From Acidobacteriota bacterium (GTDB taxonomy: Bacteria; Acidobacteriota; Terriglobia; Terriglobales; SCQP01), in assembly GCA_027314025.1 (NCBI GenBank), contig DAHVCP010000031.1, positions 1-53,565 on the forward strand: a DNA stretch of 53,565 nt. The letters run 5' to 3'. Made by a program: the position numbers and the translations under genes. Shown here in pieces: positions 22,824 through 32,683 of this stretch. Position 1 is the first letter of the stretch. Each line of letters begins with the position of its first letter. The notes beneath the pieces were generated by a model. That model saw only the letters and a list, made by a program, of their open reading frames with translations, searched no databases and had not been told where the DNA came from.

Positions 22824-24047
22824 ATGTTGGCTCTAGCTTTGTTCCTGGCGCTGGCGCCGGCGCCACGCCGTCCCGCCGCGCCTATGGCCCGCCGCGCGCC
22901 CCAGCGCGGCGACACCGCGCGGCGCCCGCGATGGGTCGGAACATGGTCCTGCTCGCCGCAGTTGGTCGAGCCGCGCAATATGCCCCCTCGGCCCGGCCTT
23001 ACCGATACCACGCTGCGGCAGCAGGTCGAGATCAGCATCGGCGGGCGGGTGCTGCGCCTGCATCTGTCCAATCAATACGGCCACAGCCCCATGGTCATCC
23101 GCGCGGCGCGCATCGCCCTGCCCGCCGGCCCCGGCGCCATCGTCCGCGCCACGGACCAGGTGCTTACTTTTCACGGCCGGCGGCACTTGACGCTGCCGCC
23201 CGGCGCCACCGCGGTCTCCGATCCGCTGCATTTCCGCCTCCGGCCATTGGCGCAGGTGACGATTTCGCTGGCCTTCGGCGCCGTGCCCCATCATCTGACC
23301 GGCCACCCCGGCTCGCGGCAGACTTCCTTCATTCAACCCGGCGATGTCGCCGCCGCGGCGACGTTTCCGGATCCCAAAAAGACCGCGCATTGGTACGTCA
23401 TCACCGGTCTAGACATCAGCACGCGGCGCCCCGCTGCCGCCGTGGCCATCTTCGGTGACTCCCTTACCGATGGCCATGGCACCACCACCGACGGCAACAA
23501 CCGCTGGACCGACGATCTGGCGCGCCGCCTGCTGGCCCATCGCGGCACGCGCAACGTCGCGGTTCTCAACGAGGGCATCGGCGGCAACTGCATTCTGAAA
23601 GCTTGCCTGGGTCCCGCCGGAGTCCGCCGTTTCCGGCGTGACGTCCTGGACCAAGCCGGCGTGCGCTGGGTCATCCTCTGGGAGGGCGTCAACGACATCG
23701 GCACCTCGCACGCTCCGGTCGCCAAGGCCTTGATCGCCGCGGACCGTCGTCTGATCGCCCTGGCCCACGCGCATCACCTGCGCATCTACGCGGCCACCAT
23801 CACGCCCTTCGGCAAGTCGTTTTATGACAGCCCCGCCCACCGGGCGGACTGGCGACAGCTCAACCACTGGATCCGGCACGGCGGGGCCTTCGACGGCGTC
23901 GTGGATTTTTCCGCACTGGCCCGCGATCCCGCGCACCCGGACCGCTTGCTTCCGGCGGACGACCTCGGCGACCACCTGCACTTTCAGCCATCGGGTTATG
24001 CCCGCTTGGCCGTCGCCGTTCCCCTGCGCTGGTTCGAAAATCCTTAG
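22824..24047 (+). CDS. SGNH/GDSL-family esterase, exported
   Basis: A 407-residue hydrolase. The signal-like start is MLALALFLALAPAPRRPAAP. An N-terminal beta-sandwich (residues ~40-180; GGRVLRLHLSNQYGHSPMVI) precedes the SGNH domain. The blocks are IFGDSLTDGHGT with the Ser nucleophile, NEGIGGNCIL with the oxyanion Gly and Asn, WEGVNDIGTS, and DDLGDHLHFQPSGY with the Asp and His. Such two-domain esterases remove acyl groups from xylan or similar glycans. The start is set by the signal peptide; the frame is open upstream to 22563 but antisense to the esterase gene there. Confidence 0.88.
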   Translation: MLALALFLALAPAPRRPAAPMARRAPQRGDTARRPRWVGTWSCSPQLVEPRNMPPRPGLTDTTLRQQVEISIGGRVLRLHLSNQYGHSPMVIRAARIALPAGPGAIVRATDQVLTFHGRRHLTLPPGATAVSDPLHFRLRPLAQVTISLAFGAVPHHLTGHPGSRQTSFIQPGDVAAAATFPDPKKTAHWYVITGLDISTRRPAAAVAIFGDSLTDGHGTTTDGNNRWTDDLARRLLAHRGTRNVAVLNEGIGGNCILKACLGPAGVRRFRRDVLDQAGVRWVILWEGVNDIGTSHAPVAKALIAADRRLIALAHAHHLRIYAATITPFGKSFYDSPAHRADWRQLNHWIRHGGAFDGVVDFSALARDPAHPDRLLPADDLGDHLHFQPSGYARLAVAVPLRWFENP

Positions 24048-24179
24048 GTCTTGCGGAATCTCCGCGGACAACATTGATATTTCGCCCAGGGCATTGACCG
24101 AGCGGATGGGTGAGTGCAATTCTGAGTGGTATCTGAGTGAAGTTCGTGGCGGTTCGGGACCGCCGCGTGCAAGAGGATC

Positions 24180-25490
24180 ATGTTCACCGCCCTCTGGCTT
24201 GTCCAGACCGCTCACCCGGAGTTGTGGTTTGCCGCCGCCGCGGCTTTATTTCTGGCCCTGGCCGCGATTGCCTGGTGGATGGCCGCAGCCGCCAAAGGAG
24301 AACTGCGGCACCGCATCGCGGCGGAGCAAGAAGCGAGGAATTCCGAGTTTCAAACCCGCCTCTTGCTGGACTGTAGCGAGGACGGCATCTATGCCTTGGA
24401 TCCCGGCGGCCATTGCCTGTGGGCCAACCGTGCCGCCGCCCGGCTCTTTGGCTTCGCCTCCGCCGAGCCGCTGATCGGCCAGCAGATGCATGCGCTGATC
24501 CATCACACCCGGCCGGACGGCTCGCCCTACCCGTTGGAAGAATGCACGGGCCTGGAGAAGCTCCTCGGCGGCCAGCCCGTCGTCCAGGGCGAGGAACTGC
24601 TCTGGCGCGCCGACGGCAGCAGCTTTTGGGCCGACCTACGGGTCAACCCCATGGCGCGGGATGGAAAGACGCTGGGAGCGGTCGTGGTGCTACGGGATAT
24701 CACCGAACGCCGGCAGCGGGATAGCCAACTCCGCCACGCGCAGAAGATCGAGGCCGTGGCCCGTCTTTCGGCGGGCGTCGCCCATGAGTTCAACAACCTG
24801 CTCAGCGTGATCTCCGGCCACGCCGAGCTCCTGCGCCAGCGCAGCGACCTGGACGGCGCGACGCTGCGCCAGATTGGCAGCATCGAGCATGCCAGCCGCC
24901 GCGCCGCCGAACTGACGCGCCGCTTGCTGGCGTTCAGCGGACAGCAGGTGCTGCAACCGGTCGAACTGCAACTGAATGCATCGGTCGAGGCCTGCGTCAC
25001 CATGCTGCGCCACCTGGTGCGCGAGAACGTTGTGTTGCAGCCCGTGCTCGCCTCCAGCCTGCCCCTGGTCAAAGCCGACCCGCACCAAATCGAGCAGGCA
25101 TTGTTTAACTTGGTTCTGAACGCGGCGGACGCCATCGCCGCCGCCGGGCGCATTGAGATCCGCACCGCCGAAGTGCGCCTGGCCAGCGGCGCCGCGGGGG
25201 CACTGGGCGTGCGAGCCGGCGATTACGTGACCCTCACGGTAAACGACACCGGCGCGGGCATGGACGCGGACCTGCAAAAGCACATCTTCGAGCCCTTCTT
25301 TACCACCAAGGGCCATCACAGCGCCTCGGGACTGGGTTTATCCACCGTCTTCGGCTTCGTGCAGCAAAGCGGCGGCGCGGTCTCCTTCCATAGCACCCCG
25401 GGGCTGGGGACCACAGTCTCGTTGTATCTGCCGGCGGCGGCCGCCGACCGCGCTCCGGCGGCATCCCCCGCCGCCGCTGCCCAAGCCTAG
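24180..25490 (+). CDS. Membrane-anchored PAS sensor histidine kinase
   Basis: A 436-residue two-component sensor. One N-terminal membrane helix (LWFAAAAALFLALAAIAWWM) is followed by a PAS domain at residues ~60-180 (YALDPGGHCLWANRAAARLF; VVVLRDITERRQ). The HisKA box is SAGVAHEFNNLLSVISGHAE. The ATPase domain shows NLVLNAADAI (N box), NDTGAGMD (G1) and GLGLSTVFGFVQQSGG (G2). It lies directly upstream of the efflux operon whose last gene is an NtrC-type regulator, so it is the natural partner kinase. Confidence 0.9.
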   Translation: MFTALWLVQTAHPELWFAAAAALFLALAAIAWWMAAAAKGELRHRIAAEQEARNSEFQTRLLLDCSEDGIYALDPGGHCLWANRAAARLFGFASAEPLIGQQMHALIHHTRPDGSPYPLEECTGLEKLLGGQPVVQGEELLWRADGSSFWADLRVNPMARDGKTLGAVVVLRDITERRQRDSQLRHAQKIEAVARLSAGVAHEFNNLLSVISGHAELLRQRSDLDGATLRQIGSIEHASRRAAELTRRLLAFSGQQVLQPVELQLNASVEACVTMLRHLVRENVVLQPVLASSLPLVKADPHQIEQALFNLVLNAADAIAAAGRIEIRTAEVRLASGAAGALGVRAGDYVTLTVNDTGAGMDADLQKHIFEPFFTTKGHHSASGLGLSTVFGFVQQSGGAVSFHSTPGLGTTVSLYLPAAAADRAPAASPAAAAQA

Positions 25491-25564
25491 GACTCCACCG
25501 GATCGAACGGGGCCGGTGCGACGCTCACGCCGCCGCGCGGACGGCGTCCAAGGCAGTGTGTTTC

Positions 25565-25593
25565 CGGACAAGGCTGGTGTCCGAATGCGGACA
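25565..25593. promoter_or_regulatory. Candidate upstream activator sites
   Basis: The palindrome TGTCCGAATGCGGACA (25578-25593) is preceded by another CGGACA half-site (25565-25570). It lies about 95 bases upstream of the sigma-54-like promoter, the usual distance for NtrC-type activators. The likely binder is the regulator encoded at the end of this operon. Confidence 0.5.
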
Positions 25594-25686
25594 TTAGCGT
25601 CCCGCAATCGAACACTTGGACCTGGAACCGGAGGGCCGGCTGCTGCGTAACTTGTTTGCACAGGGACACTTCGATCTCCGCCGCTT

Positions 25687-25702
25687 TGGCAGCCGAAATG
25701 CC
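25687..25702 (+). promoter_or_regulatory. Candidate sigma-54 promoter of the efflux operon
   Basis: TGGCAG-CCGAA-ATGCC has the invariant GG (25688-25689) and GC (25700-25701) separated by exactly 10 bases, as in -24/-12 promoters. The start would be near 25713, about 38 bases before the adaptor ATG. Confidence 0.55.
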
Positions 25703-25750
25703 CCAGAGGCGTTGAACTGCTAATCTGAAGGCGTTATCTTTCTCACCCCC

Positions 25751-27004
25751 ATGGACATTCAACGCCCTGATCAAAGCAAGAAGCGCCGCCGGAACCGGAT
25801 TCTGTACTCGATTGCCGCCGTGGTGGTGCTGGCCGCCATTTCCCTTGCCGTCAGCCGCCTCCAGCCCGCCCCGCCTACGGTGGACAAGGGCACCGTGTAC
25901 ATCGGCACCGTGCATCGCGGCAACATGCTGCGCCAGGTCCGGGGGCTGGGCACGCTGGTGCCGGAGGAAATTAGCTGGATTCCGGCGCAAAGCGCCGGCC
26001 GGATCGAAAAACGCCTGGTGCTGCCGGGCACCGCGGTGCAAGCAAACACTGTTTTGCTGGTCATGAGCAATCCCAGCCTGATTCAGCAGGCCTTGAGCGC
26101 CAAGTACGCGTACAAAGCCGCGCAGGCGAACTATAACAACCTGAAAGCCCAGCTCGACGCCCAGGTGATGGCGCAGCGGGCCACGCTGGCGCAAGCGGTC
26201 TCCAGCCTGCGGCAATCGCAGGTGCAACTCAACAGCGACCGCGCGCTGGCCAAAAAGGGCTTGGTGTCGCAGGTGGATTTCCAGGTTTCGGAGGCGAAAA
26301 ATCAAGGGTTGGCCACGAACGCGGAGATGGAACAGGAGCGTCTGGTGGCCGACCGGAACTCCGAGCAGGCGCAGCTCGCCGCCTCGCAGACCAAGATCGC
26401 CCAAGCCAAGGCCGAATACGACCTCCAGCGCAGCCTGGTGGACGACCTGAACGTGCGCGCCGGCATCGCGGGCGTTTTACAAGATCTGCCGGTGCAGGTC
26501 GGTCAGCAGGTGCATGCCGGGGACGTGCTCGCGAAGGTCGCGGTGCCGCAGAAACTGAAGGCGCAGCTGCAAATTGACCAAACCGACGCCAAGGATATCG
26601 CGCTGGGCCAGCCGGCCAAGATTGACACGCATAACGGCATCATCCCCGGCCGCGTCACGCGCATAGACCCCGCCGTGCAGAACGGCACGGTCACCGTGGA
26701 TTGTGCATTGCTCGGCCCGCTGCCCCCCGGCGCCCGGCCCGACCTCAGCGTCGAGGGCACCATTCAGCTGCAATTGTTGAAAAACGTCATTTATGTCGGC
26801 CGCCCGGCATTTGGGCAAGCCAACAGCCAGATCACGCTGTACCGCCTGGTGGACGGCGGGCGGCAGGCGGTGCAAACCAAGGTGGACGTCGGCCAAACTT
26901 CGGTCAACGACATCCAGATTCTGCGCGGCTTGCAGCCGGGCGAACAGGTGATTTTGTCCGATATGTCGGCCTATGAAAATTACAACCGCGTGGCGCTGAA
27001 GTAA
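25751..27004 (+). CDS. Periplasmic adaptor (HlyD/MacA-type membrane fusion protein)
   Basis: A 417-residue adaptor linking an inner-membrane transporter to a TolC channel. An N-terminal anchor (ILYSIAAVVVLAAISLAVSR) leads to the biotinyl-lipoyl half (AGRIEKRLVLPGTAVQANTV), a long coiled-coil hairpin at residues ~115-235, the second lipoyl half (AGIAGVLQDLPVQVGQQVHA) and a beta-barrel. It is the first gene of the operon with two ABC ATPases and TolC. It probably exports a lipid, peptide or toxic compound; substrate not readable. Confidence 0.9.
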   Translation: MDIQRPDQSKKRRRNRILYSIAAVVVLAAISLAVSRLQPAPPTVDKGTVYIGTVHRGNMLRQVRGLGTLVPEEISWIPAQSAGRIEKRLVLPGTAVQANTVLLVMSNPSLIQQALSAKYAYKAAQANYNNLKAQLDAQVMAQRATLAQAVSSLRQSQVQLNSDRALAKKGLVSQVDFQVSEAKNQGLATNAEMEQERLVADRNSEQAQLAASQTKIAQAKAEYDLQRSLVDDLNVRAGIAGVLQDLPVQVGQQVHAGDVLAKVAVPQKLKAQLQIDQTDAKDIALGQPAKIDTHNGIIPGRVTRIDPAVQNGTVTVDCALLGPLPPGARPDLSVEGTIQLQLLKNVIYVGRPAFGQANSQITLYRLVDGGRQAVQTKVDVGQTSVNDIQILRGLQPGEQVILSDMSAYENYNRVALK

Positions 27005-27041
27005 GCCGGCGGCGCGCAATCGTGAAGGAGGATCGCAAGCA

Positions 27042-27812
27042 ATGGCGGCAACCAGTCCCGCAAACGGCAACGGCGCAACCAATGGCAAGGGCCACGGTGA
27101 TGCGCTCATCTCGCTCGACAACATCACCAAGGTGTTCTACACCGATGAAGTCGAGACTCACGCCCTCTCGGGCGTCCATCTGGTCATCCGCCGCGGCGAG
27201 TACATCTCCATCGCCGGGCCTTCCGGCTGCGGCAAATCCACGCTGCTGTCCATCCTGGGCCTGCTGGACTCGCCCACCGATGGCCAGTACACGCTGAATG
27301 ACCGGCCGGTGCAGTCGCTCAAACTGGGCGAGCGGGCGCGCATCCGCAACCGCGAGATCGGGTTCATCTTTCAGAGCTTCAATCTGATCGGCGACCTGAA
27401 CGTGCTGGAAAACGTCGAACTGCCGCTCACCTACCGCGGCATGCGGCCCTCTGAACGCAAGGAGCGAGCCAACCAAGCGTTGGAAAAGGTCGGCATGGGC
27501 CACCGGGCCCGCCACCTGCCCAGCCAGCTCTCCGGCGGCCAGCAGCAGCGCGTGGCCGTGGCCCGCGCCCTGGCCGGCCAGCCGTCCATTTTGCTGGCCG
27601 ACGAGCCCACGGGCAATTTGGACTCCCGCAACGGCGACGCGGTGATGGATCTGCTGAAGACGTTGCATGGCGAAGGCTCGACCATCTGCATGGTGACCCA
27701 CGATCCGCGTTTTGCCCGCCATGCCGACCGCACCGTCCATTTATTCGACGGCCGCGTGGTCGAGGAACAGGAGCTGGCGGCGCTGGAGGCCAGTTCCGGG
27801 CAGTCGATTTAG
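27042..27812 (+). CDS. ABC transporter ATPase, MacB/LolD type (1)
   Basis: A 256-residue ATPase. The Walker A is GPSGCGKST, the Q-loop IGFIFQSFNLIGDLNVLEN, the signature LSGGQQQRVAVARALAGQ, the Walker [14 protein letters not shown], and the switch His MVTHDPRFA. It belongs to the family that drives MacB- and FtsX-like permeases. A GGAGG ribosome site precedes the ATG. The permease is missing from this operon, so it must pair with one encoded elsewhere. Confidence 0.93.
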   Translation: MAATSPANGNGATNGKGHGDALISLDNITKVFYTDEVETHALSGVHLVIRRGEYISIAGPSGCGKSTLLSILGLLDSPTDGQYTLNDRPVQSLKLGERARIRNREIGFIFQSFNLIGDLNVLENVELPLTYRGMRPSERKERANQALEKVGMGHRARHLPSQLSGGQQQRVAVARALAGQPSILLADEPTGNLDSRNGDAVMDLLKTLHGEGSTICMVTHDPRFARHADRTVHLFDGRVVEEQELAALEASSGQSI

Positions 27813-27886
27813 ACCCGAGGCCATCGTTCCGCCTCGCCGCCGCGCCATCCGGCCGCGGCCCGGCCCAGCAGCCGTCCGCGCGCATC

Positions 27887-28588
27887 ATGATCGAGCTGAA
27901 CCATATCGAAAAGTGCTACGCCAACGGCGCCCAGCGCACCTGGGTGCTGCGCCGCGTCAACCTGCGCATTCAGGAGGGAGAGTTCGTCACCGTCATGGGC
28001 CCCTCCGGCGCGGGCAAATCCACCTTGCTCAGCATTCTCGGGCTTTTGGATGGCGCCTGGTCCGGGGAGTATTTTCTGCTGGGGCATCCCGTGCACCAAA
28101 TGAAGATCAAGGATCGCAACGAGCTGAACAAGCGCACCATCGGCTTCGTTTTCCAGAGTTATCACCTGCTGGACAGCCTGACGGTCTATGAAAATCTGGA
28201 CGTACCGCTGTCCTACCGCAATATTCCCCGCTCGCAGCGGGCCAGCATGGTCTGCGACACGCTCGACCGGTTTCATATCGTCGGCAAGAAAGACCTGTTC
28301 CCCAATCAACTCTCCGGCGGCCAGCAGCAGTTGGTCGCCATCGCCCGGGCGGTGATCGCCAATCCGAAGCTGATCTTGGCCGACGAACCCACCGGGAACC
28401 TCCACTCGCAACAAGGCCAGGAAATCATGGAGCTATTCCGCCGCCTCAACGCGGACGGTACGACCATCGTGCAGGTCACGCATTCGGAGGCGAACGCCGC
28501 CTACGGCGGCCGCACGGTGCAACTCAAGGATGGCTGGGTGGTAGGGGATACCCAGCCCGGCGCGCAGGTGCAAGGGGCGGCGGAATGA
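27887..28588 (+). CDS. ABC transporter ATPase, MacB/LolD type (2)
   Basis: A 233-residue ATPase, similar to but clearly diverged from its neighbour. Walker [10 protein letters not shown], signature [18 protein letters not shown], Walker [14 protein letters not shown]. The switch region is QVTHSEANA. It overlaps the TolC start (ATGA). Two unequal ATPases suggest either a hetero-dimer or two permeases sharing one adaptor and channel. Confidence 0.93.
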   Translation: MIELNHIEKCYANGAQRTWVLRRVNLRIQEGEFVTVMGPSGAGKSTLLSILGLLDGAWSGEYFLLGHPVHQMKIKDRNELNKRTIGFVFQSYHLLDSLTVYENLDVPLSYRNIPRSQRASMVCDTLDRFHIVGKKDLFPNQLSGGQQQLVAIARAVIANPKLILADEPTGNLHSQQGQEIMELFRRLNADGTTIVQVTHSEANAAYGGRTVQLKDGWVVGDTQPGAQVQGAAE

Positions 28589-30681
28589 GCGCGGCATTCG
28601 CCCCCGTTGGCCGCGAGCGCCAGGACGTCCGGCCGGCACAGCCCGTGGCCGGCGCCATCCCCTCTTGGGCGCGCCATGGCCGGCCGCGGCGCCATGTCCT
28701 GCCCGCCGTGCTCCTGCTGCTGGCGCTTCCCGTCGCGGCGCAGACCTCCGGCGCGGCCCCCGCGGCGCCGCACCACCCGGCGGTCGCCGCGGTCACCATC
28801 GCGAACACCGCGGTACCCGCGAAGGTGGATTTCGCCAATGTCTCCCTGTTTCCCAAGTTCTGGCGCGTCTACGAGGCCTGGCACGTGCCGGCGTTGAATC
28901 TGGCCAATCCCCAGGCCCTGGACCGAGCGGCCCATAGCGGCACCATCAACCTTTCGCTGCACCGGGTGATCGCCCTGGCGCTGGCGGACAACTTGGATAT
29001 CGCCACGGCGGACTACGAGCGCTTATTCGCGCAAGCCGACCAAATGCGCACCAAGGGCGGCGCGGCGGCCCGCGGCGTCTCCGGCGCGGTCAGCACCACC
29101 AGCTTGTTCTCCGGCGCCATCGGCGCCAGCGGCGGTATCGGCGGCGGCGCCAGCACTGGGGGCGCCGGCGGCGTAGTCGGCGGCGGCGGGGGCTTGCGGG
29201 CCCTGGGCGGCGGGCTGTCCGACCCGCAACTCAACTTTTTCTTTTCGGACGAACACTCGAAATCCCCGCTCAACTCGCCGGTCATTTACGGCACGCCGAT
29301 CAGCGAGGTCAACCAGACGGTTGGCGGGGCGTCGTTCACGCAGGGCTTCGCCACCGGAACCTCGATTTCCGTGTCCGGCGTCGGCGTCCGGCAGTACATC
29401 AACAGCAACGAATTGTTTTTCAATCCCGAGCTGATCAGCAGCGTCAGCCTCGGCATCGGCCAAAACATCTTCCCCGGCGGCTTTAACTCCGTCGCCAACC
29501 GGGCATTCTTGATCGTGGCGGAGAACAACCGCCACGTCGCCGATGCCGTCTTCCGGCAAAAGGTCATCCAGACCGTCGCCCAGGCGGCGGAGCAGTACTG
29601 GGATTTGGCGGAGTTGCAGCAGGAGGTTCGGGTCGCGCGCCAAACCAGCCGATATGCCGGCCAACTGCTGGCGGACACGCGGCAATTGGTGGCGCGGGGC
29701 AAGGCGCCGGAAAGCCAGCTGATCGAAGTCGAAAGCCAGAGCACGACGCTGCGCCAGAATGAACTGACGCTGCAAACACAGGCGCAGCAGCAGGCGACGA
29801 AGCTCAAGCTGTATCTGGTGCGGGACTGGAGCCCCGCCGTCATCGCCGCGCGGCTCCGCACCACGGAGGAACTGCCGTCGCCGCAGGGCCCGCCCAATCT
29901 CAGTGAACAGGCCGTGATCCAAGAAGCCTTGCGCAACCGCCCGGAGATTCAGGAGGACCGCTATAACCTCAAAACCCGCGAGCTGGAAGCCAAAGTGACC
30001 GGGATCGCGCTACAGCCGACGCTGCAAGTCGGCGCCTCGATCTCGGCCAGCGGCTTGTCCGGATTGCAGGTCAACTGCGCGGTCAACCAGTTTCCCTGCC
30101 CCGCGAGCGAGCTGCGCGCGCCGCTGCCGGGCGGCATCACGCAGGCATTCACGCAATCCCTCCACGTCACCTATCCCGACTATGCGGTCGGCTTCTCGCT
30201 GGCGGTGCCCTTGGTGAACCACGTCGGCCGCGCCGACCACGCCACCGCCGAACTGCAACTGGCGCAGGAGCGGGTCATCATCCGGAACCAGGAAAACAAA
30301 TTGGCGCAGCAGGTGGATTCCGATCTCATCGCCCTGGATGGCGCGGTGGCGAAACTTGAGGATGTCAACGCCTCCCGGCAGCTGGCCGAGCAGGCGCTGG
30401 CCAACGCCAAAGCCAAGTACCAGATGGGCGCGACGACGGTCTTCACCGTGATTGATGCGCAAAAGGCGCTATTGCAGCTCCAATCCGCCGCCATTCAGGC
30501 GCGGGCCGATTACGCCAAGGCGCAGATCAAGCTGGCGGAAGCCACCGGCACGATTCTCAGCCAATATCATGTGCAGCTGCGCGCGCCGCGCCGGGCGCAA
30601 TTGGCGGCGCCGTCCCGCCGCGGCGGCCCGCTGGCGCCGGTGAACTGGAGCATTCCCCCCTTGGCCGGGGCCAATCACTAG
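28585..30681 (+). CDS. TolC-like outer membrane efflux protein
   Basis: A 698-residue outer-membrane channel. The export signal lies at residues ~35-53 (VLPAVLLLLALPVAAQ) after an unusual N-terminal extension, so the true start may be downstream. Helical repeats typical of TolC appear as LHRVIALALADNLDIATADY and in the second half as YQMGATTVFTVIDAQKALLQ. A Gly-rich insert (GGIGGGASTGGAGG) sits at ~180-210. It is longer than usual TolC (~450-500). It completes the adaptor-ATPase-channel set. Confidence 0.9.
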   Translation: MSAAFAPVGRERQDVRPAQPVAGAIPSWARHGRPRRHVLPAVLLLLALPVAAQTSGAAPAAPHHPAVAAVTIANTAVPAKVDFANVSLFPKFWRVYEAWHVPALNLANPQALDRAAHSGTINLSLHRVIALALADNLDIATADYERLFAQADQMRTKGGAAARGVSGAVSTTSLFSGAIGASGGIGGGASTGGAGGVVGGGGGLRALGGGLSDPQLNFFFSDEHSKSPLNSPVIYGTPISEVNQTVGGASFTQGFATGTSISVSGVGVRQYINSNELFFNPELISSVSLGIGQNIFPGGFNSVANRAFLIVAENNRHVADAVFRQKVIQTVAQAAEQYWDLAELQQEVRVARQTSRYAGQLLADTRQLVARGKAPESQLIEVESQSTTLRQNELTLQTQAQQQATKLKLYLVRDWSPAVIAARLRTTEELPSPQGPPNLSEQAVIQEALRNRPEIQEDRYNLKTRELEAKVTGIALQPTLQVGASISASGLSGLQVNCAVNQFPCPASELRAPLPGGITQAFTQSLHVTYPDYAVGFSLAVPLVNHVGRADHATAELQLAQERVIIRNQENKLAQQVDSDLIALDGAVAKLEDVNASRQLAEQALANAKAKYQMGATTVFTVIDAQKALLQLQSAAIQARADYAKAQIKLAEATGTILSQYHVQLRAPRRAQLAAPSRRGGPLAPVNWSIPPLAGANH

Positions 30682-30702
30682 AAGCGCCAGGAGGACAGGG
30701 AT

Positions 30703-32129
<1,427 letters not shown>

Positions 32130-32133
<4 letters not shown>

Positions 32134-32606
32134 CGCCCGCCCCTCCGCAGACCCCGGGCGTCCCGGCCGGCGACGGGATAGCCGCGCCGCACCCAATCCT
32201 GCGCGAAGCTGTGCGGCAGGTATAGCAGCTCCACGTGGCGGAAGCCCATCCGGCGCGCCAGGCGCGCCGCGGGCCGGATGTTCGGGCATTTTGGCCACGG
32301 GCAACAGCCGCAGTACAAGATGATCCGGCGGTTGCGCGGCAGGCGCGCCAGCGCGCGGCGCAGGCGCATCCGCCCGGCGCGCCGGGACGCGGGCCCGGCA
32401 TAGCGGGCTCCCGGAATGTGCGCGGCGGCGTAAAGTTCCCGGAAGCCCACCTGGAAAATCACCGGCCGCTGCCCCCGGCGCAACTGCGCCGCCAGGGCTG
32501 GGGCGGTGATGCGCCGCGGAGCGGGCACGGGACCCGCCGCGAACAACGGAGCGGCCGCCAACAACGCCGCCAGCACGCTCCAGGCAAAGGGAAGCCGTTT
32601 CTGCAT
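32130..32606 (-). CDS. Exported rhodanese-like protein
   Basis: A 158-residue periplasmic rhodanese-fold protein. Signal peptide MQKRLPFAWSVLAALLAAAP. The fold is visible from PALAAQLRRGQRPVIFQVG through YAAAHIPGARYAGPAS to the active loop ILYCGCCPWPKCPNIRPAAR. The first Cys is the likely sulfur carrier; the loop has extra Cys residues (CGCCPWPKC) that could bind metal or form disulfides, which is unusual. A GTG start at 32621 is possible. The 3' end overlaps the regulator stop by four bases. Confidence 0.8.
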
Positions 32607-32683
32607 GTACCGATCATGCACCAGGCGGGCCGCATTGCCGAGGCCAATTCCGGCAGGCGGTGCTTTATCCTGAACCAGTCACC

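Noticed and set aside
21242-23458. 738-residue plus-strand frame across the CE15 gene
   Set aside because: Arg/His-rich antisense shadow that runs into the SGNH gene in another frame.
25487-26404. 305-residue minus-strand frame over the adaptor start
   Set aside because: Antisense to a clear adaptor protein and covers the sigma-54-like promoter; no motif.
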